A program made the position numbers and the translations under genes. The notes below the pieces were generated by a model. That model was given only the letters and a program-made list of their open reading frames with translations, was not told the DNA's origin and did no database searches. Below are positions 37,916 to 50,100 of a stretch of DNA of 64,000 nucleotides, in pieces; position 1 is the first letter of the stretch, and every line of letters begins with the position of its first letter. Origin of the DNA: Lunularia cruciata (Eukaryota; Streptophyta; Marchantiopsida; Lunulariales; Lunulariaceae); assembly GCA_948567375.1 (NCBI GenBank), contig OX419762.1:56153034-56217033 (forward strand). Direction: 5' to 3'.

Positions 37916-37944
37916 CCCTCGTCGAATCTACTATTCGACGAGGG
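37916..37944. other. Perfect hairpin, 12-bp arms and 5-nt loop
   Basis: CCCTCGTCGAAT, loop CTACT, ATTCGACGAGGG. The GC-rich arms stand out in AT-rich surroundings. No gene is next to it, so its role is unknown. Confidence 0.9.
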
Positions 37945-40900
37945 TTGCAGGTTCAGAGTTCGGTAGAGACGCATGGAACTCGGTGCAGACCCATGGGAAA
38001 CCATCATCTACCCGTCAAAGAGGCTTCTGAAATGATTGAGTGATTACTACGGCTCAAAAGTTCATGAGACAAAACACCTTATTCTCACAATCACATGGGT
38101 ACCTGGCTGATCTGAAACTGAAGAATATGAATTGAATTTTACTTATTTTCTGCAGTTTATTTCAACAAAGGAGAGATCCGGAACTTCATCTTATGCACAG
38201 TTCATTGAGTAGAATGTATAATAATACCGAAGGTCTGTCCTATGGCCCTTGCAAGTATAGGATTGATATCATACTCCCATGATCTTATTTGAAGAGAGCT
38301 TAATATACAAAATAAATATCTAGGGGGTGCGTAAATCACACTGCATGCATGTCTTTTGTTGTTCTCGTGTTTCACAAGAAGGAATGGCCAAGTAGTACCC
38401 CGAAGAAAAGGAAATTGGAAAAGGATTACAAAATGCAAAGAAATGCAAAAGGGATAACGAGCATCAGGCCAAAAGAAGACGAGATCTCGGGCTTGAAGTG
38501 TGACTTAGGAAATAAGTCAACAACTAGATGGACGAGGCATCTTTGAAAAGCCTACATTAATTGGGAAAAGGCGAACACGTAGAACACATGAAGGACAGGA
38601 AGACCCCATCAAACCGTACAAGGGAAAGATAAAAAAGGTAAAATGGGGCTACCCGAATAGTATCGATAGTCCTATATTAAATGGTTTTTGTTTTAAGTGC
38701 AGCGTTTTCTCCTAGCGCAGGGTATGTCTCTTTACTTTCTGATGCCCTGATTAAAAAGTCGACCACCTAGAACACACGAAGGATGGGAAGATAGTTAATC
38801 ATCACAAACTGTAATGATGGCCCTCGTAGTCAATCATGACAAACTGCAAACTGTAATGATTGGAAGTCAAAGGTAGAATTGCAGGCGATGTCTTCAACAA
38901 TTCCAAAATCTAGTCAAAAGAGTCCTTTACTGTGGCTTGTTAAATCGCGAGAAGAATTGTACCTAGAAAAGTATTTACTTTCAGAAGGTTACAAGAAGGC
39001 CATCGAGAACGTGCGATACTATTCAGTTGGAAATAAACCTGTACTCGGAAGAACTTTAACTGCTTCCCATGTTCTCAAATTTCATGTATGATCGGCCTGT
39101 TTACATGAATAGTTGTGGGATTAACCATAGCTGTACATTTATATATATTATATAAGTAAATAAGTAAAAATTATGAAATTTCAAAGCTATAAACTATAGT
39201 AGTCACTCTCAAACCAATTTTGACAAAATATTTTGATGTTGCACTACAACAAGTGTTACTGTTTTCTCGTCCTTAATAAATTACTTTTGAACAGTTTGAT
39301 TAAAGTACCTTAATCCTATGATGTGTGTGAAACTGAGTGTACTTTACCGTCAGCAAGTTGTTCCAAAATGGTGCATCTGTGTCTATCTCCCCAACTGAGC
39401 CAAATGTTGTTATAAATATAAATGTGTACTTTGGCTTTTTTCCATTAATCTTATCAATAAGGATTTCCTCTCGAACCACTTCATAATCTCCTTGGATAGT
39501 GTGAGAATTCTATACACCTATCGTCCAATGTATATATGTTCTTCCAAATACTAGACCTTTAACCAACCTATTCAAATGCATATATTCTTATCTATCATAA
39601 TATTTTCTATCTCCTTCAGCCAGCTTTACAATCTACAGAGCACACTGTTCAACATATGTAACTCATATTCGTCAATTGTTACTCTACAATGCTCATACTA
39701 TCTAGCTGAGTCTCATATATCTCACGAGTGTTAAGGCTGGGGATTGAAGTACTTGATAAATTATTTATATTCAAATTAGGCAAAAATATATGTAATCCCA
39801 CAGATTTTTAGAAGTGTCGAATAGTTTCAGATGTTACTTTTAACTTCCAAGCCGTGACTAGAATATGGATAGCCATCAAATACCACTATCAATTACGTGG
39901 TTGATCACAAATGCCTCTACCTTTTATTTAATTAACAGTTTCATGAACTACATCTTGAAGGAGCCGAGTATGTCTTCCATCCATAGGCTGATTATAGCTT
40001 GGGTACTTGGATGGAAAATTCCAACTTTATAATCCTCAAATAGTCCAAGATATTAGAAACTTGATGACCTTAGAATTGTCTAATATGAAATTACGTTAGA
40101 TTGCAAAACACTCTTATTTTCCTCTCAAAAGTCAAACATACATTGCTCACATTGTCAGCAAGATATTTTCATCCAAGCATTAATGATGGATAAAATACCT
40201 GAGTTTGAAGGATTTTTTAAATCTCTCATCAGGAAAGCATTAGGTTGTGAAACTTGATCATGCAATAAAGAGGCAATTTGATTTAACCATCCATGATTGA
40301 GCACAATGGCATTGTCTTTCTTTGATATCTTACTTGTGAGTATCATTGTATTATTTAACTCTAATTGATATTATATTCCCAATTTCTTTTATGTTAAATA
40401 TATTGTTGCTTCAAAGAATACCACAATCTATTTAATGTTCTAAAGATAGCAAAAACATGAGATGAGCAATATGCCTCACCACTCTCTCCATGATTTTATA
40501 TATGAACTTGAAGGTATTAAATCAATTATTAGAAAACTTCAAATTCTTGACTTAATCTCCTTCTTGATTCCAAATCTCCTTTGTTAAATTTCCTTAAACT
40601 TGCAACATCTCATCAATCAACTTTATATTAGACTCCTCTATAGCTTTGAACCAAATAAACATAGCTTCATCAACTTTAGGACCAAGCACATTTCTCTCTC
40701 TTAACATAAGGTCCATGCACAAAGGTACTAAAACATTTAATTTCTCTCAAGAATTATAACTATTGACTTGGAATATAGAAGAATCATATTGATGTAGCCC
40801 AAGCAGCAAAAGAAGTCAAGTATAACCTCTTTTCATTGTCAAAGTGCTCACTTATTGCTATATATATATGTTAAATTATTATTTTTGTGAGAGTGTAGAA

Positions 40901-43325
40901 AATGTTTTACAGTTTTGTGTAAATGAAATGAAATTAAGAGACCTTAGGATTAACAATGTGTAAATTTAGAATCATATCATCAAATTTGAGAAATCAGTAG
41001 AACAGGATATTCATTATGAATTATGAATTATGAATTATGAATTATGAATTATGAATTATGAATTATGAATTATAAATTATAAATTATAAATTAACTACAT
41101 ACCAAATTTTAGAAAATATACATAGAAGTGAAAGCCAAGTTGAAAAATACTTAGACGAGAGTATTATTTTAACAAACGCTTATCTCCAAGGAATTCAGAA
41201 TAAAAATATACTAAGAAGGATAGCAATAAACTCTACCCTATTACTTTTCACTCATCTAGGTTGGAGATCAACAGACTCAGCATTCTAGCTTTATGTATAC
41301 ATTCAACTTTAAATCTTAACATCGTTTTTGTAAGAAAGGTGCATCTTACCTGGTATGATATATCGTTTTGCTTTTGGAGAGTATTGATATTTTAGCTAGA
41401 GATGCATATAGCCCTTCTCAATAAAGATATTCTTATATGTATAAAACTCTTTGCTAAGATCTTGAGCACAAAGTTGTGGAAAGAGATGATTCCCTTATGC
41501 AAGAAGTTGCAAATTGTAGATCTATTTTGAAAATTATCTGCTCAAGATGACAAGTCTATAAATTACCTTTTTTTCCCTATGTGGCATAATATTCTTGTGT
41601 TCTGAGTGAGAGAGAATTACAACATGCATTTTTAATTATAAAACATAGATTTTATTGGAAAAGGAAGTATCTAAATTCCAAACTAGACCTTTCAATTTGT
41701 TACCTTCTTGTGAACTTGTGTGGAAAGTGATAATTGATGAAATACAAACTACACAAAGATTTTTCTTTATCTCCAAAATTGTGCAAGAATTTGAGAGGAG
41801 TTAGTGAGTACATTAAGTAAAAAGACCTATATTATGCAAGCATAAGCATTTTTGGAGAAAGTGCATACACTTTTTAAAGCTCCTAGAGGTATAAGTCCTA
41901 TAAAAGCAAGACAAAGGTTGGAAGATGGATAAAGCTTGAATTATGGAATTTAAGTAAAGAGTAAAGAATGGAATTGGTGTAAAGAAGATATCAAGAATAG
42001 TATAATCCATTTTGATTTTGAGCATCTTGATAATCTATCTTGAGCATGATTTGCTTACAATCATGCTCGAGAACCGAAGAATGCTAAGAGACTTTTGTAG
42101 TTCAACGAAGTGCATAGTTATATCAATGATTGGTGCCTTGGAGTATATTGCTAAACTGTAAGATAGAGAATCTTTTTTGGTATTAGAATCACAAGAACTT
42201 CTTGCTTACAAGCTTGCTAACGCACTTCAAGAATGCCGAGAGATGTTTCTAGGGCCACCGAGTAAACAATTATGCCCATGATTTGAGCTTTTGAGTATAT
42301 TGTTGAGATTACAATGCTTATCTTTAGACATGTGGAAGATTTCCCTATGAAAGATTCTGTTTAGGTTGGGAGAGCACTTGGTTTGGTAAATAAGGAAAGA
42401 AGGTCCAATGACTATAACAAGTCCAAAGAATCATTCAAAAATTTCTTCTTCTTATGTGCAAAGATAGAAGTTTTTTTTAAGATAAGTTTTGGGAAAACAA
42501 TTTTACAGATAATGGAATGTCAAGTCCAAAGTGGAGTAATGGGAAATGCTTGTATCTTTCTCCGCATAGCTAAAGCAAAGGTTAGAATCAACATATGTAA
42601 ACATATACAAAGTACCAACACAAGTACCACTAACTTTTGTGTGCAAATTGGAGTAGATACAATTCATATACAATATATAATCCACCTTGGTGTCAGATAA
42701 AATTTTAGTTTAAAGTTTGAGCTCATTGATGATTTTTTTTCCATTGAGACTTTACATATTCCTGTCATTTATTAGGTGTAAGTGTAATTCAATTTTACAA
42801 ATATTACAATATATTAGGATGTGAACTGATATATTTTTCTTGTACATTGAGTATTGTATGATATTTATCATTTTCAATTAGTAATGAATATAAATTTTTG
42901 GCTCTTTAAAAATCATCTATTTTTTGAATTTACATGCTGTATATATGTTACATTTTTTATTTGAATTTAGATCTCTATAATATTTTATTTAAAAAAATTA
43001 TTTAAAATTTAATATAATAAATTTTATTTCATAAAATTTATTCAATAAATCAATTTTTCATTCCAATTGTTGAATGAGTTTTAAATTGTCTAAAAATTTG
43101 AATCTAATCATCTAACTTTCAATTTAATTATCCAAAATGGTTGGTATAGTCTTGATTTACTTTATAGATTGATAAAAGTACTTAAATCAAAACTAAAATT
43201 TAAGCCAATCAGCCATTACACACATAAGATACTCTTTAATCTTTCAGCTCACTCTTGTGACAACTTCTTCCTAAATGACCCAAGATTTTTGTATTTTTTA
43301 TTTCAATAGTGTTATAGTTAGTACA
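37945..43325. other. Unassigned region
   Basis: Contains two imperfect copies of an about 35-bp segment (around 38575 and 38763, TAGAACACA-GAAGGA-GGAAGA) and a short plus frame at 38879-39091 (70 residues, no domain). From 39100 on it is AT-rich with no recognisable coding sequence, except the heptamer array at 41013-41093. Confidence 0.45.
41013..41093. repeat. 7-bp tandem array (ATTATGA)n to (ATTATAA)n
   Basis: About 11.6 units. The first part is pure ATTATGA, and the last three units have switched to ATTATAA. The length equals a plant telomere unit but the sequence does not (TTTAGGG), so it is a simple minisatellite. Confidence 0.9.
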
Positions 43326-43475
43326 TGTTACAACATAGAACTTTTGGGGTAATCAGTAAGTAAATTTTTTTCACATAAAGATAATGATCAGAAATGGTCA
43401 AATATGAAGTAAAACAATAACAAATAGTTCTTCTTTAAAACTCACTAAAAACAAAAAATGTAGGTACCACATACA
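43326..43475 (-). repeat. 3' LTR of element III
   Basis: TGTTACAACATAGAAC... to ...GGTACCACATACA. Immediately to the right the minus strand reads GAGAGAGAG, a good polypurine tract directly before the LTR. Confidence 0.75.
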
Positions 43476-43499
43476 CTCTCTCTCAAATGTAAGTGTCCC

Positions 43500-44640
43500 C
43501 ATGAACATCAGCTTTGGGTTCTTTATACAAGTTCGAGTCCACAGTCCAATATTTTCTAACTCTCCCCCGTTGGCAAAGGGATTGCCCTCTAGATCTGCAA
43601 GTTGTATAGAGCCATTTCTATAAATCTGCACTGCCCAATATGGCCCCATCCACCTTAAGGGTAGCTTGCCTGGAAAAATATTTGGCGATTGTCATATAAT
43701 AGTACCAAGTCCCATTCTCAAACAACAAAAGGCTTTATTTGATATCATGCCTAACTTTCCGTTGATCTTGTACTTCCTTTGCGGTTTGCATTGCATCATC
43801 TCTTTTCTCTTCTAACCATATCAATTGATAGATCCAAAAATCTTGACTTTCTTCCTTTGACAATCGTTCCTCACAAAGGATTTGATATGACAGTACTTCA
43901 AATTCAATTAGTAGTATGGGATGCAATCCGCATATCAAGAAAAATGGATTTTTTTTGGTTGAAATCTTTTTGGTGGTTCTATATGCCCATAAAGCTGCAT
44001 ATAACTTTGTGTCCCAATCGTAGGCATAGTTGACCATCGCCTTGTTCAAAGTTTTGCACAACAATCCATTCACTTTCTCCATTAGTCCATTTGCTTTTGG
44101 ATTATAAGTAGTAGTCTTCTGATGTTTAATCTAGAAGTACTTGGTTAACACTTCCACCATTGAGTTAAAAAAATGAATTCCTTTGATCATTGACCAATTC
44201 CAAAGGACATCAATATCATGAAATGATGTTTTGCAAAAAAAATTCTACAATAGTTTCTACATCATCTCTCTCCGTTGCCTCAGCTTCAACCATCTTGGTA
44301 GCAAAATCAGGACAAACCAAGATGTATCTCTTCCTTGTGAATCAGGTCATTGGTTGAATCAGACCCACAAAATCAATTCCCCATTTCTCAAATGGGGCCA
44401 ATGGCAAAATTGGTCTCAAAAGCCACTAGGAAGTAGCCATTGGCTTTGCTGTTCTTTGATAGGCGTCACAAGTTTGGATATGGGTGTGAGTGTTCTTATA
44501 CATGGTAGGCCACCATACCCTACCGTAAGAATTTTCTTTATCATATTCTTCAAGGCATAATGTCTTCCCAATGCTTGTAAATGTATGGACTCAATTACTC
44601 CTCCAACTTTGTATGCTTCCAAACATCTCTAAAGTACTTC
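43500..44640 (-). pseudogene. Integrase and C-terminal tail of element III
   Basis: The frame 43735-44082 reads MEKVNGLLCKTLNKAMVN and WDTKLYAALWAYRTTKK, the end of the integrase core. The frame 43398-43649 has GPYWAVQIYRNGSIQLADLE, the tail found in Athila/Tat-like polyproteins. The frame 44416-44622 holds the zinc-binding region in altered form (HLQALGRHYALKNMIKKIL). Stops separate all parts. Confidence 0.78.
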
Positions 44641-44889
44641 ATCTTCACCTATTTTAAACAATATGTTGTGTTTTAGCTGGTACGATCCCAATTTCATGAG
44701 AAATATTTCCCTCTACTTTGGGTCTAGTCCCTCAAGACACTGGCAAGTATGCAGATAGTGATATTTGGCCTCATACCTTATACTTTGCATTGCCATCAAA
44801 TGATACAACACTTTGTTAGGGAATTAATTGTCAACTTCCAATTCTTGGTCCTGAGTTTCTAACCTAGATAGGAATTCTGCATTTGAATG

Positions 44890-46304
44890 CAAAGCTCCTT
44901 CCTTACCTATATTTTGTATGTGAATTCTTGTAACAACAAGATCTATCTTGCAATTTGCCCCAACAAATCTCCCTTCTTTACCAAATTTTGTAACACATAA
45001 TGGTCCACATAGAAGACAAACTCGTATCCCAAAACATAGTGGTGAAACTTCTTGCAGGCATACACCATCCCAAGTGCTTCTCTTTCAATTGTCAAATAAT
45101 CCTTTTTTGCAATGGAAAGTTATTGGCTGGCAAAATAAATTGGATAGTCTTTCTTCTTCTCATCCTTTTGATTTAAGACTACTCTAATTGCCATGGATAA
45201 AGAATCCATATACAAATGAAAAGTGACATCCTAATTTGGGGCCCTCATAAATGGTGCTTCAACCAATTTCTTCTTTAAAACCTAGAAGGCTTCTTCTTGT
45301 TTTGCTTCCCACAAATAGTCTTTGGACTTCTTCAGAAGCTTTGTTAATGGTGCAGCAAGCATCATATAGTTAGACACAAAGTGTTTGTAGTATCCGACAT
45401 GTCCCAAGAAGGCCCTTAGCTCCCAAATGTTTTTAGGTGATTCCAAAGTTGAGATGACTTTCACCTTCTTGACATCAAATTCAATACCTTGGCTTGAGAA
45501 CCCAATGCCCCAGAAGAATCCCTTTCTTCATTGCAAAGAAACATTTCTCTGGGTGTAATGACAAGCCGGCAAAATGACACCTTTCAAAAGTTTGGCAAAT
45601 TTAATCAAAATGTACTTCTCTTAGACCAAACACACAAAAATCATCAATGAAGACTTCCAGAAATTTCTGCAAAAAATCTTTAAAGATCATATTCATCATC
45701 CATTGGAAAGTAGCAGGAGCATTACACAAACCAAAGGGCATTTGATTGGTATAAAATGTGCTCCAATCAATAGTGATTGTAGTTTTATCCTTGTTTTCTT
45801 CTCAAATGGATACTTGATTATAGCCTAAAAATCCATCAAGAAAACTATAGTAAAGATGACCTGCTATTTTGTCCAAAATTGCATTGGTAAAAGGTAAGGA
45901 ATGATGATCCTTCCTCATAATTGCATTTAATTTTTGAAAATCTTGGCATACTCAAATCTTCCGAGTCTTCTTCTTTGGAACAATAGCAATGGGGGAAACC
46001 CACTCATTGCTCAAGACTAGAAAAATTATCTTGGCTTCCAAGTACTTTTTGATTTCATCTTTCACAAGGAGTGAGTACTTTGAGTTCATGCGATACGGTC
46101 TTTGTTGAACCGGAACTGCACTTTCAGCAAGAAATTTAATGTTCCCCAAATTTTCTAGGAATTCCTAGCATTTGATTAATAGAGCATGCGAATACATCAT
46201 GGTACTCAATAAACAAGGGAGTGTATCTTGCCAACTCCTCCAAAGTGACTGTCTTCAAAATATTTCCTTCAGACAAGACAACATCTTGAAGGTCATCAAG
46301 GTTG
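44890..46304 (-). pseudogene. RT and RNase H of element III, downstream of the insertion
   Basis: The frame from 46339 to 46136 carries INLDDLQDVVLSEGN and LFIEYHDVFACSINQMLGIP, the region just before a gypsy RT. The frame 45952-46149 has VQQRPYRMNSKYSLLVKDEI and SPIAIVPKKK. The frame 45282-45464 has LRAFLGHVGYYKHFVSNY and APLTKLLKKSKDY, the RT/RNase H connection. The nested element splits the coding sequence just before the first block. Confidence 0.82.
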
Positions 46305-46308
46305 ATGA
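46305..46308. other. Target-site duplication ATGA, left copy
   Basis: ATGA lies directly before the terminal TGTCGTGC of the nested element and is repeated at 56146-56149 directly after its terminal GTGACA. Removing the element and one ATGA rejoins the reading frame of element III (GTC-ATC-AAC-CTT on the minus strand). Confidence 0.8.
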
Positions 46309-46415
46309 TGTCGTGCATATATACATTGCTACACAACATACATTGCTGTCAACATCATACACTATAAAAGCACAACTCACACATAAGTCATACATAGACT
46401 CTAAAGTGCCACAAT
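46309..46415 (-). repeat. Terminal repeat b2
   Basis: 107 bp, begins TGTCGTGCATATA, ends GTGCCACAAT on the plus strand. It is a copy of b1 (46867-46973) without indels. All three differences turn a CpG of b1 into TpG or CpA. It contains CACTATAAAAGC, which looks like a TATA box on the plus strand. Confidence 0.9.
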
Positions 46416-46416
46416 A

Positions 46417-46864
46417 AATCAGATTGCTTAACATTCTCAACTCAACTCAACTCAGATCAGTACTTGATCTGTCACTCTATAAACTGCCAACAACTGGGCA
46501 CTGATTACAGTCAAGCCACACCCACTCAAGCATAGAGAATCCAGGTGACGCTCGCCGGCCTCTGTCCACCATAGCCAGGAACTCGAAGGCTCAACATCAG
46601 AGAAGTGAGCTCTCTGGAGCTCACTTCGAAACTATACCCCTTGGACTCGAGCTAGCCCTGAAACCCTAACGGTCCCGCTGACGGCACACTCGACGGTGCA
46701 AACGGTGCAAAGTGACGGTGGGCCCCACCGTGAAGTCAGTACCCCGAACACGAAATCTAACCGTCGGAAAGTAGTCCCTGAGAAACAGCTAGAATAACTC
46801 TAACTACCATCACTGGAACTCCAGTGTCCGAGCATCTAGATGCGGAACTACAAATGGCGTGACA
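46417..46864 (-). repeat. Repeat a2 (inner LTR-like block)
   Basis: 448 bp identical to a1 (55698-56145) apart from three substitutions. It holds an 11-bp perfect inverted repeat (46602-46627, GAAGTGAGCTC / GAGCTCACTTC). Unlike an ordinary 3' LTR it is flanked on both sides by the b repeat. Confidence 0.92.
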
Positions 46865-46870
46865 GCTGTC
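46861..46870. other. Palindromic a2/b1 junction resembling joined element ends
   Basis: Plus-strand GTGACA (an element right end), then GC, then TGTCGTGC (an element left end), centred in the perfect palindrome GACAGCTGTC. This is what end-to-end joining of a linear copy would leave. In split-direct-repeat elements the B1/A2 boundary has this role. Confidence 0.7.
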
Positions 46871-46973
46871 GTGCGTATATACATCGCTACACAACATACA
46901 TCGCTGTCAACATCATACACTATAAAAGCACAACTCACACATAAGTCATACATAGACTCTAAAGTGCCACAAT
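46867..46973 (-). repeat. Internal repeat b1
   Basis: 107 bp directly after the junction, repeated as b2 at the left terminus. The bases just inside (minus strand CTAGGAGGGCG) are purine-rich and could be the polypurine tract. Confidence 0.9.
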
Positions 46974-47140
46974 CGCCCTCCTAGCTGGCGGTTAGGTCCC
47001 TCTAACTCCAGATAGCCATCTACTCTAAGTATATGGTATACCCTCTAATGTGCAAAGATCAGGAGGCCGGGTGCTATGGAGCCCCATCGTTAGTCGCCTG
47101 TCTGCAATCTATACCATATAAAGAATGAACTAGCTATAGG
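46974..47140 (-). other. 3' untranslated part of the nested element
   Basis: Lies between the pol stop and repeat b1. The only notable feature is the purine-rich AGGAGGG (minus strand) at its end, a candidate polypurine tract. Confidence 0.5.
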
Positions 47141-50100
47141 TCAAGTACATCTAGGACATAACCACTGTCCCTGAGGAATCACCGTGAGGGGAGGAGTCAT
47201 ACATGCCATATGCCATCCTCTCGAACAGCTATCACACACTAACATAGTAGCAGCTCCACCAGAAGAGCCACATAACATACACCTCAAGCCTGCACGTACA
47301 AGTGCCAAGCTTGGGTCCATAGTACCATCAATGTTTGGAAGGTGGCATGGCGCACAATTGCGCACATGATCCTTCCAAACAACACCATCACGTCCTTCTA
47401 ACACAAGGACTCCAGATGGCAAAACCTCGCGCACTCTCAAGATAGTGCGGCCTGTAGAAACATCAAGTGTCGTCGGTGCTGTCTGCTGTAGATATACATA
47501 GTCGCCTGGATGAAATCGACGGATCGAGGGTCTATAACCTCCTCCTTGAATGGTAGCATAGCGTAAAGTATCTCTATGCTGAGCAATCGCCAAGTTCTCG
47601 AAGGCCATCGGCATCACTCTCTGAAAGATCTCTGCCCGCTGAGAACATGCGCTCATCCATACATCAGGGTCATCCAAGTCCAAAACTACAGTAGCATCTC
47701 GACGAATGGCTGCAGGTAAATCTGGATCTCGTCCATAGAGTAGAAAGTATGGAGAGAAGGATGCTAAGGAGGCTTGCCGGCTGAACCGATAGCCCATGGC
47801 CAACCAAGGTAACTGGAGATCCCAATCTCCCAAGTGGCCTCTCTGCAAACCATACTTTTGCAATCCTCTCTTCACCGTCTGAACCACTCTCTCTGCTAAG
47901 CCATCTGCCTCAGGGTGATCTCGGGATGTAGTACGATGATCAATCAAAGCCTTGTCACACAAGACCTGAAACTCTCCCAAGAACTCTGTACCCTGATCAG
48001 TCAAAACCTCAGCTGGTGCACCAAAATGACTAAGAACTTGATCTAGGAACGAGTAAGTTGTCCCTTCACTAGACTTGTCAGGAAGTGCCACCAACTCAAT
48101 CCACTTGGAGAAGTGCTCCACCATCACCAAAACATACCGATGATGTCTCACAGTCAGCGGTAAAGGTCCGGCGAAGTCCAAACTCCAACGGTAACCCAAT
48201 CCCATGATAGGTAATGGGTGTAACTGTGGCGTAGGAGCATTGAATGATGCTCTAACTCGGTCACAAACCACACATCTGGCAACAAACTGCTGTACCTCGG
48301 TCTGCATACCGCGCCACCAATAATGACTCTGGAGTAAGCTATATGTACGCTTTACTCCAAAATGTCCTAGCTCCTCATGAGCATGACGGACCAACTGTGG
48401 TCTCTGTGATGGAAGTGGTACTACTCGCACCCTACCATCCTCCCATACACGCAAAAGGTGTCTACCCTCCAATCTGAACCATCTGGCTCGCTGAAGAACA
48501 CGGTCTCTCTCCTTGGCCCCAACTGTGCCACCCACAACACCAGTGCGAAGATAGTCCATCACTAAGACATCATCATGAATGTCTCGCTGAACTGTACCAA
48601 TATCTTCACTCTCTGGATCTGTGACCTCAATAACTCCTCCTGTATGCGCTGAGAGAGATACCACCAAAGTCTCTGCAAATATACACAGAAAGGCCGATGC
48701 ATGCCAACCTGGCACCATCTCCTCATCTGTCTCACCATGCCAACGTGCTCCGGTCTGATCCTGCTGGCTAGGACATGGGTTTCTACTCAACCCATCTGCA
48801 TCACGGTTCACCACTCCAGGTCTGTGAACAACCGTGAAATCATACTCCTGTAAAATCAGAGCCCATCGTGCAAGCTTCCCTGAAAGCTTGTCGGACTCCA
48901 TCAACCACTTCAGCGGCTGATGATCAGTGATGAGAGTGAAGGGGTTACCAAATAGGTAACATCGGAAATGTGCTACTGCCCAAACTGCTGCCAAGCACTC
49001 TCCCTCATATGAACTATACTTCGCCTCCGCTGAATTGTTGGAGCGACTAGCATAGGCCACCACAAACTCCTTCTCCTCATCATCATGTTGGGTGAGCACC
49101 GCTCCAAGCCCCAACATACTCCAATCAGTGTGAACCTGAAATGGTCGTCCCCTGATCGGTCTCCTCAAAATAGGAGCAGATGTCAACCTCTCCTTGAGCT
49201 CTACAAAAGCTCTCTCCTGCTCATCTCCCCAACACCACTCTTGTGTAAGCTTGGTCAGCTTCGTCAAGGCCTTGGCAATGGCACTAAATCCTCTAACATA
49301 GCGGCGATAGAAGTTCGCCAACCCAAGGAATGCTCGCACTCTGCTCACATCCGTAGGCCGAGGAATACGTGCAATAGCCTCCACCTTGGTCTGCTGAACA
49401 CCAAGTCCTCCGGGGTAGATAGTGTGACCCAAATACTCAACCTGCTCATGGAAGAACCTACACTTCCCAGGATGTAATTTGAGTCCATGAGATCTCAACC
49501 TCTCAAACACCTCCAACAACTGTCGCTCATGCTCCTCCACAGTAGTGCTATACACCAAAATGTCATCAATATAGCACCGAGCAAAATCCAGTCCAGCTAG
49601 GATCCTATCCATGACCCTCTGGAACTCAGCAGGAGCATTCTTCAACCCAAATGGTAAGAACCTCCACTGATATAACACATCCTTGCCGTGAGGATCAATA
49701 GCCCAAAATGTTGTCTTGGACTTATCTTCCTCCCTGATCGGCAACTGATGATATCCCGCTCGAAGATCCAAAGTACTGAAGACCTCTGCATGCCCAATCG
49801 CATCAAAAATCTCCTCCGGTGTAGGCATGGCATACCGATCAGCCCTGGTCTGTCGGTTGATAGGACGGTAATCTCCACACATCCGCCTATCTGTATAGTT
49901 GCCATGCATATCCTTCTTGGCTGGCATCACTATCGCTGATGCATACTCTCCATGTGAAATCTCCACCAAACCAGCCTCAAAAAGGTCACTACTCCGGCTC
50001 TGAATCAATGTCCTCTCCATCTCACTATATCGATAAGGACGTCGGAAAACAGGTGTGTTGCTAGTCAGCTCAATCCGTATACCAGGTCCCTTCAGAGCAC

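Noticed and set aside
41013-41093. Telomere-like or CRISPR-like array
   Set aside because: The 7-bp unit is ATTATGA, not TTTAGGG, and there are no spacers. It is a simple minisatellite.
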